From positions 4,219,009 to 4,283,008 of the forward strand of contig CM040444.1 of assembly GCA_022749755.1 (NCBI GenBank): DNA of 64,000 nucleotides. Direction: 5' to 3'. The stretch is from Azadirachta indica (lineage: Eukaryota; Streptophyta; Magnoliopsida; Sapindales; Meliaceae). Positions 1 to 11,088 of this stretch are shown here, one piece after another. How positions within the stretch are numbered: position 1 is the first letter of the stretch; the number at the start of each line of letters is the position of its first letter. A program made the translations under genes and the position numbers. The notes under the pieces are model-generated. The model was not told where the DNA came from. It worked only from the letters and a program-made list of their open reading frames with translations, and searched no databases.

Positions 1-2159
1 ACTTCTCTTTTTTTTTGATTTCTTCCTTACTCTCTGTTCGTGGGAAAAATCTACGCAATCTGCGTGTCGAACTGTGATTGGTTTATCGCTAATGTAGGCG
101 TAGTATCGCTCTCGATGGGTTTCGATACTATTGGACCTTTAAATCCAAATCGAGCTTTCACATTCTTTTTGTAAGTTGAAGATAGTAAGACCCATTATGT
201 CCCTTAGATCGCACATCTTATTCTGAGAGTCATAACGTTACAACCTTAGAAGACTAGTTTGGAATTGAACAACGATATCTACTATTGCCATCTGTTGCCG
301 CTTTTGTACCTAAAAAACACTTAGACAAAGCACGAAATACAAATTATGATCCTATGGTATGTAGGAGCAAGTTAGTTTTAGTATGAATGCAAAGGAATAC
401 AATAGGTTAATGATGAATCGTAGTTACGAAAGATTCAGATCGATAATGAAGGGACTCGCTTGTGGCGGTATTCAATATGAATGTTTGCAATTAATGAATT
501 AAGATTGTGGATAAGGTGATTTTGGAGTTTAAAATGACTAGTTTAATGGCCAAAGCATGTAGGAAAAACGACAGGACAATAGGTAATGTTTAGGGTTGGC
601 AAAAATGACAAATAATTGTTGAAAGGTCAACCAAGAATCATGAGTGTTGCCATGAAGGAGAAGGTGCTCTTCAAGGATGTAATTCTAGGCTAATGGTTTG
701 ACATTGATATTATAATGGCTGGCTATGATGTGATATTTTATTATTACCTTTTAGATGGCAAGTCACGGATTTATATAGTGTATGTGTAGAGTTGAAGTAG
801 AATAAGATTATCTTATACAATCCCATTATAATATAAGTTAGATTCCCTTAAAACAAGACTTTATCTAAGATTTAAATTAGTATAATTTAATTCTACTTGA
901 AAGAGATGTCTAAGAATTTATACTTGTAATCAAACATCCATTCTAATTATTTCTAATCAGAATAAGACACATATCTTAACTAATGTTAATTTGAAGGGAA
1001 ATTTAAATACTCGTACTTGTAATAAATACTTTGTTTAAATAATTTTACTTGTAATAAAATACTTTTCTAATTAATCATAATTAGAATAAAATGATTATTT
1101 TAATTAATACTACATTAATGAAAATAAGGTTTTGGGTTAAAAAGGATTATAAAGTTTTGGGTTTTAAAAAGAGAAGTTTTTTTTTGGGCCATTTGTATTT
1201 CTTATGCATTAGCCTAATCATATAATAGATATTTTGGGTTTAAGTACCCTTTAAGTGAGATAGGTTTAGAACATTATATTAATTTGAGTTATATTTTGGA
1301 CTATTTTAACCTCTCACACCACGGCCCACAATTTTTGCTCCAAAAGAGTGGCTTGGGCTCATGGTTAATTTGCGTGTATCGACATTCTCTTAACAGACTT
1401 CCTTTCTTTGCCCTTGTTTTTTTTTCCTTTATTTTCTTGCGTTGAAAAACTATAAAAAACCACCCTTTATATAGCCTTTCTTTTACTTATCCTTATGTTA
1501 CATGCGTTACCTTTCTTTGTAGAATTTAACTTTTTCTGGGAAAATTTATAATTATGACCACTGTTCATACTCATTTTTCTAAATTGATCATTATTCATAA
1601 AATATTTCAAAAATGTCCAAGTGAAATGTTTTTCGACAAAATTACATATTCCCAATTTTGACAAAACCCAATTTCTTCACATTATGCCCTAAACAAAGCG
1701 AAAGTCCTAAAAATTGAAATCGAAAATTACGATAGCCTGTATGGATGGCAGTGATAGATGGCAAGGGTCGATAGAAACAAAACTGGTTGATGACAGAACT
1801 TTTGGGATCAATTTATAATGGTGGTGAATGGCAGCATATCATCGTTAGATTAGGTACGTAAAATTTAAATAATTTCTTAGATTTTTTTGCGATTTGTGGT
1901 TGAAATGTGGTAAAATAAAAATTTATGTTAATGGATTATAAGAGATTAATGTTATTGTAGTGTGAAATGTGATGTTTTTGGGATTGATTGTGTTATTAGA
2001 GGACATTGAGAACAAAATTCTCGATAGTTTTTATCACAGTATAATTTTAGACGTTCGGTTATGTTGATTCATTTTGTTGTGCTTGAAAGTCTATTGTAAT
2101 AGTGACCGGAAGTTCATTAATTCGATTATTGTCAGAACAATAAATTCAAGCATGGCAAA

Positions 2160-2440
2160 ATATTACTTTTGTTCACAACGAGTTTGGATTTTTTCCTCAT
2201 AGTTTTAGTTAAGTGATATGGTATTTGCTTGTCCAAAACTATAGTTTCGATTTATGATAGTTTCGAGTTTATTGTCTCGCAGTTTCAGGTACATGATATG
2301 TTAATAACATGATGAAAACTATAGTTTCATTTTTTTTTCCCTAAATGCAGGTGTTTTGACTATGTTTGTGGTAGTTTCGAGTATGTATTATAGAATGATC
2401 AAAACTACAATTTCGATTTTTGTAGAAAACTTTGTTTTCT
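2160..2440. repeat. Imperfect tandem motif repeat (palindromic 'aaactatagttt' core)
   Basis: A loose repeat of about 100 bases is built around 'aaaactatagtttcgat' and 'gatagtttcgagtttattg'. It is repeated two to three times here and again at about 14930-15200 in the second segmental copy, where an additional unit is present. The core is palindromic. No coding potential. Confidence 0.5.
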
Positions 2441-2929
2441 ATGCTTTTCTTACTTGGTAAATAGTTTATTTATTTATGCATATATTAGTAAGATCACAAA
2501 TATTTGTTGTTTTATGGGAACAAGTAAACATGGAGAAGATGATTAACAGCGAATTGAAGATAAAGCATCTAGACCATTCTGTTCAGTTGATGGTGTCCCT
2601 CGTTAGGAGTTGTCTGGTGATTACGGTGTTTTCACTTGCATGTATATATAATATTTAGGGCAAGACCTACCCTCAATTTTAGAACAATAGACAACCCATT
2701 TTTTAGGAGAAGGATGATTGTAGAGTTATGGAGGGATCAGCTGATGTAGATAGATTGATGTATACGAATTCACATTATGCACATTTATGTATTTATTTAG
2801 TTTTTCGTAGTTCTTGTTGATGTTTTTGCAGTGCTACTAGTTGTTCTAGAATATGTATCTTTTTTTTTTTTATTTTTAAATTTGGAGGTTCACTTGCATA
2901 AAAGTTCCAGGATAAGTATATTATTCGAC

Positions 2930-3090
2930 TTTTTTGCACGCATCTTGGAGAAATTGAAACTACAATTTTGATCAGAAAAGAAAAGTGCAAATTAAAAGGT
3001 GATTGAAATTGTAGGTTCGATCACATTTTAATTTGCACTTTTGTTTTCTAATCGAAGTTGAAGTTTCAATTTTTCCAAGATGCTTGCAAA
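2930..3090. repeat. Long imperfect hairpin (foldback) in copy 1
   Basis: Two arms of roughly 75 bases face each other: the left arm begins near 'cgcatcttggagaaattg' and the right arm ends with 'caatttttccaagatgc'. The turn is near 3010, between 'gtgcaaattaaaa' and 'ttttaatttgcac'. The RNA or single-stranded DNA could fold into one long stem. It is conserved in the second segmental copy at 15725-15910. Confidence 0.65.
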
Positions 3091-3993
3091 ATACATAATT
3101 TGGAATGTCTTTGTAATAGGAAACAGAAACACAAATATCTGCATAACAATACCAATGAATAAGAATTTACGCAACATACAAACACATTTTACATATTTTA
3201 CATACAAATACATGAAAATATAAGAAATACAATAAATTAAATCAATTACATATGTCAAGTTTACATATTTTCTTGCCATAATAAATTAATCAATCAAATA
3301 ATGATACAAATCTTAGATAGCAGAAGAAAATGGCAACTCTATTCATGCATGAAATTGGAGAGCAAAATTGCTCGTGCTCGAAAGTATCGCGCAGAACGTC
3401 TTGTCAACCTTCACAACACCAGTTTTCTCACTCAAAAGTTTTACCAAATGTATTAAACAACAATTACATGTCCCATTTGACAATTTTCATCATTGCATTA
3501 TATAAATACACTCATAAAAAAGTACATTTCACATTTTCAGCTATTTTTTTTCGTTCGTTTGAAAATTTGAACACTCACATGATTGTATTGTGATTTTCTT
3601 TAATAATGTTGTTACGTGTTAGGTCCAAAAATGCATGATATAGGTTCAACTATATCCGTTTAGGAAGATAGCAAAATAAGAACAAAGATGAAGTTATGAA
3701 GAAGAAAGAAAGAAATTTGGAATAAGACGAAGAAGAAGAAAGAAAGAAGGAAGGCTCACCATTTGGACAGCAGGAATAAGGATGATTTGGTCCAAAAATA
3801 TTTGACTTGATCATTTTTGAAATATTTTATGAACAATTGTTAGTTTAAAAACATGGGTGTGAATAGTGGTCATAATCATAAGTTTTCCTTATTTTTTTTT
3901 TCTAAATTAGGAGTCTTTTTGACAAAAAATCCTAATCCTTGTTGGATCATGAAATCCTAAAACCTTAGTTGGTTTATGAAATCATCACATGAA

Positions 3994-4590
3994 GGTATGT
4001 AACAAAATTAAGATACAAATTACGATAATCTTGCAATATTATTTATTAAACTAATTATGTGGGCAATTAATTTTGGATGGATTGGATGCCTTGTGCCTTG
4101 TGCCTTGTGAGAGGAGAAATATATGATTTACAGTCACAGGACATTTGTATTTCAATTTGGTTTTGATTACAAACGTAAGAGATGCACAAGAAGTAAAGTT
4201 TATGTTGATCAAGGGATATAAAACAAGATAGGAAACAATTACAAGAAATTGGGGCCAAAATCGGTAGGGTAACGCTTGTTTGGATGGCCAATATCTCTCC
4301 ATCAAAGTTACTACCAGTGATGGTAAAATTGTTACGAGCAACGATATTGTCCTTGTTGATTGGAAATTCGAATAAACTGTCAAAGGAGCTCAGTTTTAAA
4401 AAAAAACTCTAGTTATTGCTCAAATTTGTCTATTTTTTTTTATTTAATGGTCAAGTAGTTTATGAAATTTCACATTCATGTTCAAATATAATGCAATTAA
4501 ATTCAATTACTACTTGATCCTAATATAGTAAATTTTGGATTATGAATTTAAAGAGACAGAAAACCTAGGTTTAAAATTGTCACTGTAGGT
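3994..4590 (+). pseudogene. Expansin relic 1: end of exon 2, intron 2, exon 3 and 3' flank
   Basis: From 3994 the sequence follows the expansin genes of this window: the exon 2 donor ('aaggtatgtaac'), intron 2, exon 3 up to about 4396, then an expansin-like 3' flank to about 4590. Recognisable translated pieces include the region around the wall-binding (CBM63) domain, but the acceptor context, frame and cysteines are disrupted and in-frame stops are present. Exons 1 and most of 2 are missing; unrelated repeat sequence abuts the exon 2 end. The same relic occurs at 16912-17256. It is a dead fragment of an alpha-expansin older than copies A-D. Confidence 0.8.
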
Positions 4591-4681
4591 GTTAAGAATT
4601 TTTTATTTATATTTTAATTCTTTCAATTGTCATGGTATTTGTACAATGATCACACTTAGATTATCGTAAAATTACAAATTA

Positions 4682-6472
4682 TTAAATTTCTTAATGGGAA
4701 ATCCTTATACTTTTAGGATTAGAATATAATATTGGTATAAATAGGCTTGTTATTCGTTAGGAATCAATTCATTCAATACTATTTTTCTTCAATTATTTCC
4801 CTTTGTGGGTTATTTACCTCTTTTTGAGAGTTCTATTCTCGCTTCTGCACTACGTCAAGTAGTATCAAAGCTTACCTCTGTACCAGATGAGTCGATCCTT
4901 CAATACTATGTTTCTTTAATTATTTCCCTTTGTGGGTTATTTATCTCTTTTTTAGAGTTTTATTCTCACTTTTGCACCGCATCAAATGGTATCAGAGCTT
5001 ATCTCTGTACTAGGCGAGTTGATCTTTCGACCTAAATCTATCACCTATGGCCATTCATCAACTACACCCATAAATCCTTCTTTTTATCAATAGAACAATC
5101 ACTCATCAACCACACCCATAAATCTTTCTATCTACCAAAACAAAATCCGAAAAAACAATGACCATAAAATCTTTCTCTTTACTAAAAAAGAATCACTCAT
5201 CAACCATAAATCTTTTTTTCTACCAAAACAATATCTTAAAAAAAAAATGGCCGCCTAGGTAGGGACATCTTATATTAATCAATGCAAATAATGATCGTTG
5301 ATGATGTTTGAACAAATGCAGCAAATTCTATTGAACATACAATAAGAATTGAGAGAGCTACGCTTTAGAAAGAACAACAAAATTGAGATAAAAAATGCCA
5401 ATAATGATGGGAGCAATGAGGAGAATATGACTACGTTTGCCAACAATATTGGAGACAATACTATACATCTTAGAAGTGATTTTAGGCAGAGATTAGAAGA
5501 AGATACTTCTAATGATGAAGTAGTGACACGTGCTACAAAAAGAAACTTGATGAAGAGAAAGTTACTTTCATTGGTGAGATAAATATTATAGAAGAATATT
5601 TCAAGGAAATTAAAGGTGACATCAATACTAAACAACCTTTTTTTAAAGATGCTTTACCAATTGAATTTGAAACAAACTCATAAATTGAAGTTAAAGCTGA
5701 ACAAGTTCGTTTTAAAAATAAGATTAACATGGTTTTACCTCTTCAAGTAAGGGAAGATAAGGTTGTTCTTGAAGATAGCCAAGTTGAAAAGATGAAAACA
5801 ATTGGAATTCAAATTGAGCAAGATCTGAAGACTGACCAAAGAAAGTTACAATGGTTCTTTCATGGAAAAATCAAATTCCTTGTAGATCTTTAAACAAAAG
5901 CATGAAGAAAAAGAAGCTTGGTTATTTTCGAGTTATAAAGAAGATAAAAGACTACAAACAAGTTACAAGATAATTTGATTACAATAAATATTCCAAGTTC
6001 CATGCATTGATTGAAGAGTCCTTTTAATATAAGTTTCATCCTCTAAATAATCTTTTGGTTATTGTCAAATTCGAGAATGAGTTTATTTCTAAGAGGAGGA
6101 GAACTTATGCAGGACAAGAAGTAGGGATAAAATCAATTAGAAAGTTTAGTTTTAATATTATTGTAGTTTCTTATTTTAATTAGGATTTTTATTTGATTTT
6201 ATTGTTTAATTAGGATTCTAATATATTACTTTATTCTTATTTAAATTTTATTCATGGGAAATCCTTATACTTTTAGGAATAGAATGTATATTACGATTAG
6301 AATATATATTAGTATAAATAGGCTTGTTATTCATTAGAAATAAATTCATTCAATAATATTTTTCTTCAATTATTTCGCCTTATAGGTTATTTATCTCTCT
6401 TTGAGAATTTTAATCTTGAATATTCAAAACATATGCTAGAACGACAATTAGTATCGCTTTCACTCTGCGTCA
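4682..6472 (+). mobile_element. Non-autonomous LTR retroelement, copy 1 (gag-like remnant only)
   Basis: A truncated 5' LTR (about 4682-4857) is followed by primer-binding sites complementary to initiator Met-tRNA: a mutated one at 4860 ('tagtatcaaagc') and an intact one at 4989 ('tggtatcagagc'). The inside encodes only a charged, gag-like N-terminal stretch (about 5310-5740, with glutamine- and glutamate-rich segments) broken by stops; no protease, reverse transcriptase or integrase is visible. A purine-rich tract at about 6090-6103 precedes the 3' LTR (6105-6472). The counterpart at 17817-19589 is better preserved. Gag character suggests a Ty3/gypsy-derived deletion derivative (TR-GAG or LARD type), but this is inference. 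Confidence 0.75.
4775..5028. repeat. 127-base tandem duplication of LTR end plus primer site
   Basis: The LTR end, primer-binding site and the following ~40 bases (4775-4901) are repeated directly at 4902-5028. The first primer site carries two G-to-A changes relative to the second. The duplication is absent from the element copy at 17817-19589. Confidence 0.75.
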
Positions 6473-7220
6473 ATATCCTAATAAACAAATTGTATTCTAG
6501 TAGATTTTTTTAAATTTTATATGTTTTTAGTGCAATAAATGTTAGTTATATTATGATTGAATTATGTATAATTGTGCTTATTCATATGTATGAATAATTT
6601 TGATAGATAAATGATATTTTAGGTACTAACACCATACATTTTTCATATATTTATTTGTTATGCTTAAAAGGTGATATTTATTCTATATGTGATATTGAAT
6701 ATGTGTAACTGAATATAATGTTCTACATATTAGTGATGTTTTTGAAGTCTATTTGTTTGTCATACGCATACTTGTTCTCTCTAGCAATGAGATTTTGGTT
6801 TTTGTGACCCGTTGAGACACATATATGCATAATATGAATCATAATCATATGAGACGAGATTGGCAAGCATGATTATGATTTTTAACTTATAGTGCTATGT
6901 TTAAGCTATGTGTTTATGCTAAGCATCATAGTTTTCTTAGAGACTCGTCTGGTGTGATTTGGAATACATGTGTTGGAAAACATCTCTAGCATGTGATTGA
7001 TATCTTATTTATTCATGCATTAGTTAATTATTTTTAAGAATTGTATTTACTTATAGAATTACATAGACTCACTAAGCCTTATGCTGATTCTTTTCCTATT
7101 TTTCTTTTTTTCTTTTGTCTAGGTTGCGATTATTTGCAGTATACATGTTTTGCATGTGAGTTTAGGTTTATTCGATTTGCAAACTTAAGTTTGCTTTGCC
7201 ATATTGAGTTTGAGGAGGGC

Positions 7221-7442
7221 TGTTAATAATACTTGATCTAGCAAAATTAAATATAATATTGTCTTGATTTTGCTAGTATAAGATCATTATATTTCCTATT
7301 TTACCATAATCTCATTTTATGGTTTACTTTCTCATTTAATGTAATATTTGTTTACATTTAGACTACCTTTATAAGCCTATGTAAAGGTTAGTAATGTACG
7401 TTATTCAATATATTCAAGAAATAAAAAACGAATTTCTTTACA
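7221..7442 (+). mobile_element. Possible solo LTR, ~220 bases
   Basis: The segment starts 'tgttaataatac' and ends 'ttctttaca'; it has a TATA-like 'tataagcctatg' two-thirds along, the layout of a small copia-type LTR. It lies exactly where homology to the second segmental copy stops. No matching 5-base target duplication is visible, so this is tentative. Confidence 0.35.
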
Positions 7443-7604
7443 TAAGCATTTCTTTTATTGAAGTATGATGCACTTATGTAAGGCAATCAGCTGGAAGCAA
7501 AACTTCTTTTGGTGGCTAATTATGTCTCTTTCCCATCATTGTTAACGCATCTAGACTGTGTTCCACTCAAGTCTCTAATGTTCTAGAGGTAGAAGATAAC
7601 AAAG

Positions 7605-7935
7605 TTGTGGTGTGATCATTTTAGAAAGCACTTTTACAAAAGTAAAAGTACTTTTGTCAAAAAGCATGTACAAAGATTTGTATTCTTCATTTCTTTTTCC
7701 AAAGAATTATTTTAGGTTCTTTCCTTGTGAAAAGATTAATCTTGTAGAATATATATATATATATATATATTCTAGAAAGGTACTTCAAGTGTTTTTGAAA
7801 AGTATTTTCATTTATTGCGATGATAATACAAACAACAAAATGTTCGGTTCTTTACTCTTTAAAATAGATGATCATCACGATGATTTCTAAGCTCGATTTC
7901 ACTTGTTAGTTTTTTGACGTCTATTGAGAGAGTAA
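7605..7935. repeat. Distal flank of the WAK/expansin inverted repeat, with an (AT)n run
   Basis: Matches 25740-26095 in inverted orientation (for example 'agaaagcacttttacaaaag' versus the reverse complement near 26070). A short (AT)n run lies at 7749-7770. No gene. It marks the outer limit of the inverted module 7605-12312 / 21760-26095. The stretch 7443-7604 shows nothing recognisable. Confidence 0.6.
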
Positions 7936-9900
7936 TATTTCTAAAAGTAGAATTTGTTGAATAAGTATAGGTTGTATTTGCAAGCCCCAATTACTACTGT
8001 TGTCATAATGTCAGTATCTTCAGCATTTCGCTTGATGTTATTGCCATCTTGCAACGCTCGTACTCTTTCTAATTCCACTGTGACTTCTTTCATTGTAGGC
8101 CTATTCTTCCTAATCTCGTTTAAGTATCTTTTTGCATTGTCTACAATTGCTGTGATCTCTTTTCCTAAGTTTGTCACTTGTAGATCAAGAATATCAAATA
8201 AACTCTTCTCTTCCATAGATTCATAAAATATGATGCCAAATTTCTACCGTCATCTACCCATGTGGTAGATAGTGACTTTTGTCCAATTAAAAGTTCAATA
8301 AGAATAATTGCAAAGCTTTAGACATCATTTTTGTCAATGAATTCATTTTGAACGAAAATACTCTTAATTAAAATATCCAAATGTTCCTTACATTTTGTGC
8401 TAGCATGTGTTTGATCGATTGTAGTTGATCTTGAAATTCCAAAATTAACTATTTTTACCTTATATTTTTTATCTAGTAATATATTTGTTGACTTGATATC
8501 TTGATGCATAAATGGGCAAATAAGTTGCGAAAAGCAAGTAAGAAAGTGCTTCAGCAATATCTGTAAAATCCTTACAAGCATTTCTAATGTTATTAGAAGC
8601 TCTTCATTTTAATGATGCAGATATTGAAAAGAGTTCCATTGGTAATAAATTCATAAACCAACAATTCACAATCAGTCTCAAAACAATGCCCCAAAAGCTT
8701 GACCACGTTTTGATGGTTAATTTATGAAAGAATTACAACCTCATTGATGAATTCTTCAAGCTTCCTTTCATCAACTATTTGAAATTTCTTTACAGCAATA
8801 ATTCTTCCATCTATTAACATCCCTTTGTAAACGGTACTTTGACCTCCTTGTCCAAGAATTCTGTTGATATTAAAATGGTCAGTTGCATTGTCTAATTCAT
8901 TAGAACTGAATAATTTGCATCTTTCTATTTCAAGAACAAGCGATTTCAACTCTTTTTGTAAAAGTAAACCATAATTCCTTTTGAAGTTCTTTTGTTTCTG
9001 ATGATTCTTTTTCCTACTTTGATCCCTAGGCACCATATCCCCAAAAGTAGTAACAACCATTAAATTAAATCATATTCAAATTTTATATTTTAGATTTAAT
9101 GTCAAGGGATAAAAAGCCATACCTATAGTGAGCAAGAAAACATTGGATCTTTTTCCCTTCTCCAAGGCTTCAAGGCTTTTACAATTTTATCTTCCTCTAT
9201 AGTTTTCACATATTGTACACTAACCACAAACTTTATTGAGCTTTCCAAAAAAAAAAAAAACAAACTTTATCGGCGCATTCCTCAATATCTATCATAAATT
9301 AAAAGAATATACATATTTTTAGTTATCTAATTAAAAATATAAGTTTGAGAATATTGTTAATTGTCTTATATTGCTATCGCATCGAGCTACTATCTTTCTT
9401 ATATATAGATTTTGCACCCTCATTTTTTAAATTAGCTCTTGAATTAAGTTTTACCCAAATTCATTTCTAACTTGGTATTACAGTTTCTTGACGATATTAC
9501 TCACCTGAGTAGTTTTCTTGAAAATGCCATCCGATCCTCGCAATGAGAGAAACAACCGCCCATAAAGGAATCCAAAGAAGAGGAAGTTTCTTCACAATAC
9601 TACTTACCTGCGTAGTTTCTTCTGCTACTGCATCATCTAGACAAGAATTTAGAACTGCTTGATTTACTCGGATGGCATTTTCTGGTAGTGAAATATCAAG
9701 TAATTCCAGGTTGATGCTTCCTAGAAATGGCTAACTGAATTTGCAGTTTATTGCATACCTGTTATCCGAGTAACAACCTGGTTCGATTCCAAATGGAAAT
9801 GGAATTATGACATTATTTCCACAGCTGGACTGACAATTTGGCTTTGTTATATTGTTTGGTGTTGCTATTATTTTTGTCAGCCATGATAGCACCAAAAAAC
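7936..9900 (-). pseudogene. Wall-associated receptor kinase (WAK) pseudogene 1
   Basis: Reading the minus strand from about 9900, the galacturonan-binding domain is recognisable (NITKPNCQSSCGN, then IPFPFGI, PGCY), preceded by a frameshifted signal segment. The extracellular part breaks off near 9500. A second block at 9060-8722 encodes a juxtamembrane basic stretch, then [13 protein letters not shown], the glycine loop [11 protein letters not shown], and the kinase lysine in IIAVKKF. Further down, remnants of HQDIKSTNILLD (about 8490) and the C-terminal kinase motif NRPTMKEVTVELE (about 8090) occur amid many stops. Intact WAKs (about 700 residues) bind pectin outside and signal through a cytoplasmic kinase; this copy lacks the EGF and membrane regions and cannot make a full protein. 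It is the minus-strand partner of expansin A in a divergent pair, mirrored by 24195-25700. Confidence 0.85.
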
Positions 9901-11088
9901 AGAAGAAAATGCAGAAACATTGTGTTTACAGGGAAAGAAGAATAAGATAGTAATAAGGGGTCCCTGAGTTTTTATGTTTTCACTAGTTTATGCATTTTCA
10001 TGGAATTGGTACCTAACTGATTTTTTTATTACTTTTATAATAAGGGGTTTGTTGATCCATGCGACAAAACGCAGTATGAAAATATTTACAATCAAGAATT
10101 ACGAATTGATATCGTATAGCATAACTCATTAATCTAACTCACGTAATAATAAGTAATCTCATATTGGAATAGTCCAAAAACTTGAACAATTTTGTTCTCA
10201 CTTTATTTATTAAGAAGAAAATCTCCTCTAAAATTGAAGAAACAAGCGGCATCTCGCGAGAAAAGAAAGTAAAACATATTTATCAGGATTAGTTTTCCAG
10301 GATCATAACTGAAATTAAATAACTGAAATATTTTTATAATGTTTGGGCAATTTAGGGCAAAAGGATGAGCAAACAAAGACTTAATTTCCTACATAATAAC
10401 ATCTGTATCATTCCTACATTTTGATGATGCAATCATTTTAATTTTTGGATCTGTATCATATGTTTATCTAGTGTTTTATAAGTTCTGAAGAAAACTGTAA
10501 CAAATGATGTTTAAAACTTTTCAAAATAAGATTTAATTTAATTTTAAGTGTTTGATTAGACAACAAAATAGATGCATACGATAACTAACTAAAAATCGTA
10601 AAATTGCGAGCTTATTACACAACAAAATACATCGTTACAGTGATCTGCTTCTTTCTCCATAACTTACTAGTCAAACTTTTTTTGTTTTTATGTTTAATTA
10701 CACCTCAAACTCTCTAACAAATGTTTGAAAATTAACAGAAAAAATTACTTCTAACCTATATTTTTTAATTTTAAAAATAATTGCTTCCAATTTCCAACCT
10801 ATGAGAAATTTAGAAATATTTAATTTTTTGTTTATTTCGTAAATTAAAGTTTGTTTGTAGGAAGAAAAAACGAGAAGAAAAAGGCTATATATTTGGAAGT
10901 TAACTACTATGAGTTATACAAAACCAGCTCTTTTCTCCCTGTCGTTGTTAAATTTTATTACTGCTCTGTTATCTCTTTTTGTATAAATAGCTTATTCTCT
11001 TTCTCTAATCTCTCAAGTCGATCGAATTCGAATTAGCCAAGGACAAAAAGAAAAATTATTCCACCAACTTCAGATTCAGAAGCATATA
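9901..11088. promoter_or_regulatory. Divergent intergenic region between WAK pseudogene 1 and expansin A
   Basis: About 1.2 kb without genes separates the minus-strand WAK start from the plus-strand expansin A start. Most of it is conserved, inverted, between expansin B and WAK pseudogene 2 (22981-24194); for example 'ctcacgtaataataag' near 10139 matches the reverse complement near 23920. It must hold the expansin promoter and the ancestral WAK promoter. Confidence 0.6.
10982..10988 (+). promoter_or_regulatory. TATA box of expansin A
   Basis: 'tataaat' within 'ctttttgtataaatagctta', about 100 bases before the ATG at 11089. The same motif at the same distance precedes expansins B, C and D. 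Confidence 0.7.

Larger units (their letters stand above)
1545..3890. repeat. Imperfect inverted-repeat pair inside copy 1
   Basis: About 100 bases at 1545-1650 (containing 'attatgaccactgttcat') read as the reverse complement of 3775-3890 (containing 'gaatagtggtcataat'). The same arms occur in the second segmental copy near 14295-14400 and 16685-16800. The homology stops near a 'ccttattcc' motif. This could be the subterminal part of an old foldback or DNA transposon, or two opposite insertions of one repeat. No transposase is visible between the arms. Confidence 0.5.
1..7220. repeat. Segmental direct repeat, copy 1 (~7.2 kb, runs off the left edge)
   Basis: This stretch is matched along nearly its whole length, in the same orientation, by 12706-20290; for example the opening 'gatttcttccttactctctg' recurs near 12720, and the end near 7130 ('gattatttgcagtatac') recurs near 20260. 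Copies differ by many substitutions, mostly C/T and G/A, and by several indels. No long open frame is present; short frames are chance. Both copies contain the same features in the same order: an imperfect inverted-repeat pair, an AT-rich hairpin, an expansin relic and a gag-only LTR element. So the whole block was duplicated after those features were in place. The block itself is an old, coding-poor repeat that I cannot assign to a family. Confidence 0.85.

Noticed and set aside
3330..3593. 87-codon frame starting with ATG in the left segmental repeat
   Set aside because: Not preserved in the second segmental copy (stops and indels), so no selection for coding.
4051..4383. Minus-strand 110-codon frame in the first expansin relic
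   Set aside because: Antisense of degenerate exon 3; matches the antisense shadows seen over the intact expansins.
7221..7442. Calling this a definite solo LTR
   Set aside because: TG...CA ends and TATA position fit, but the flanking five bases do not match, so kept as tentative only.
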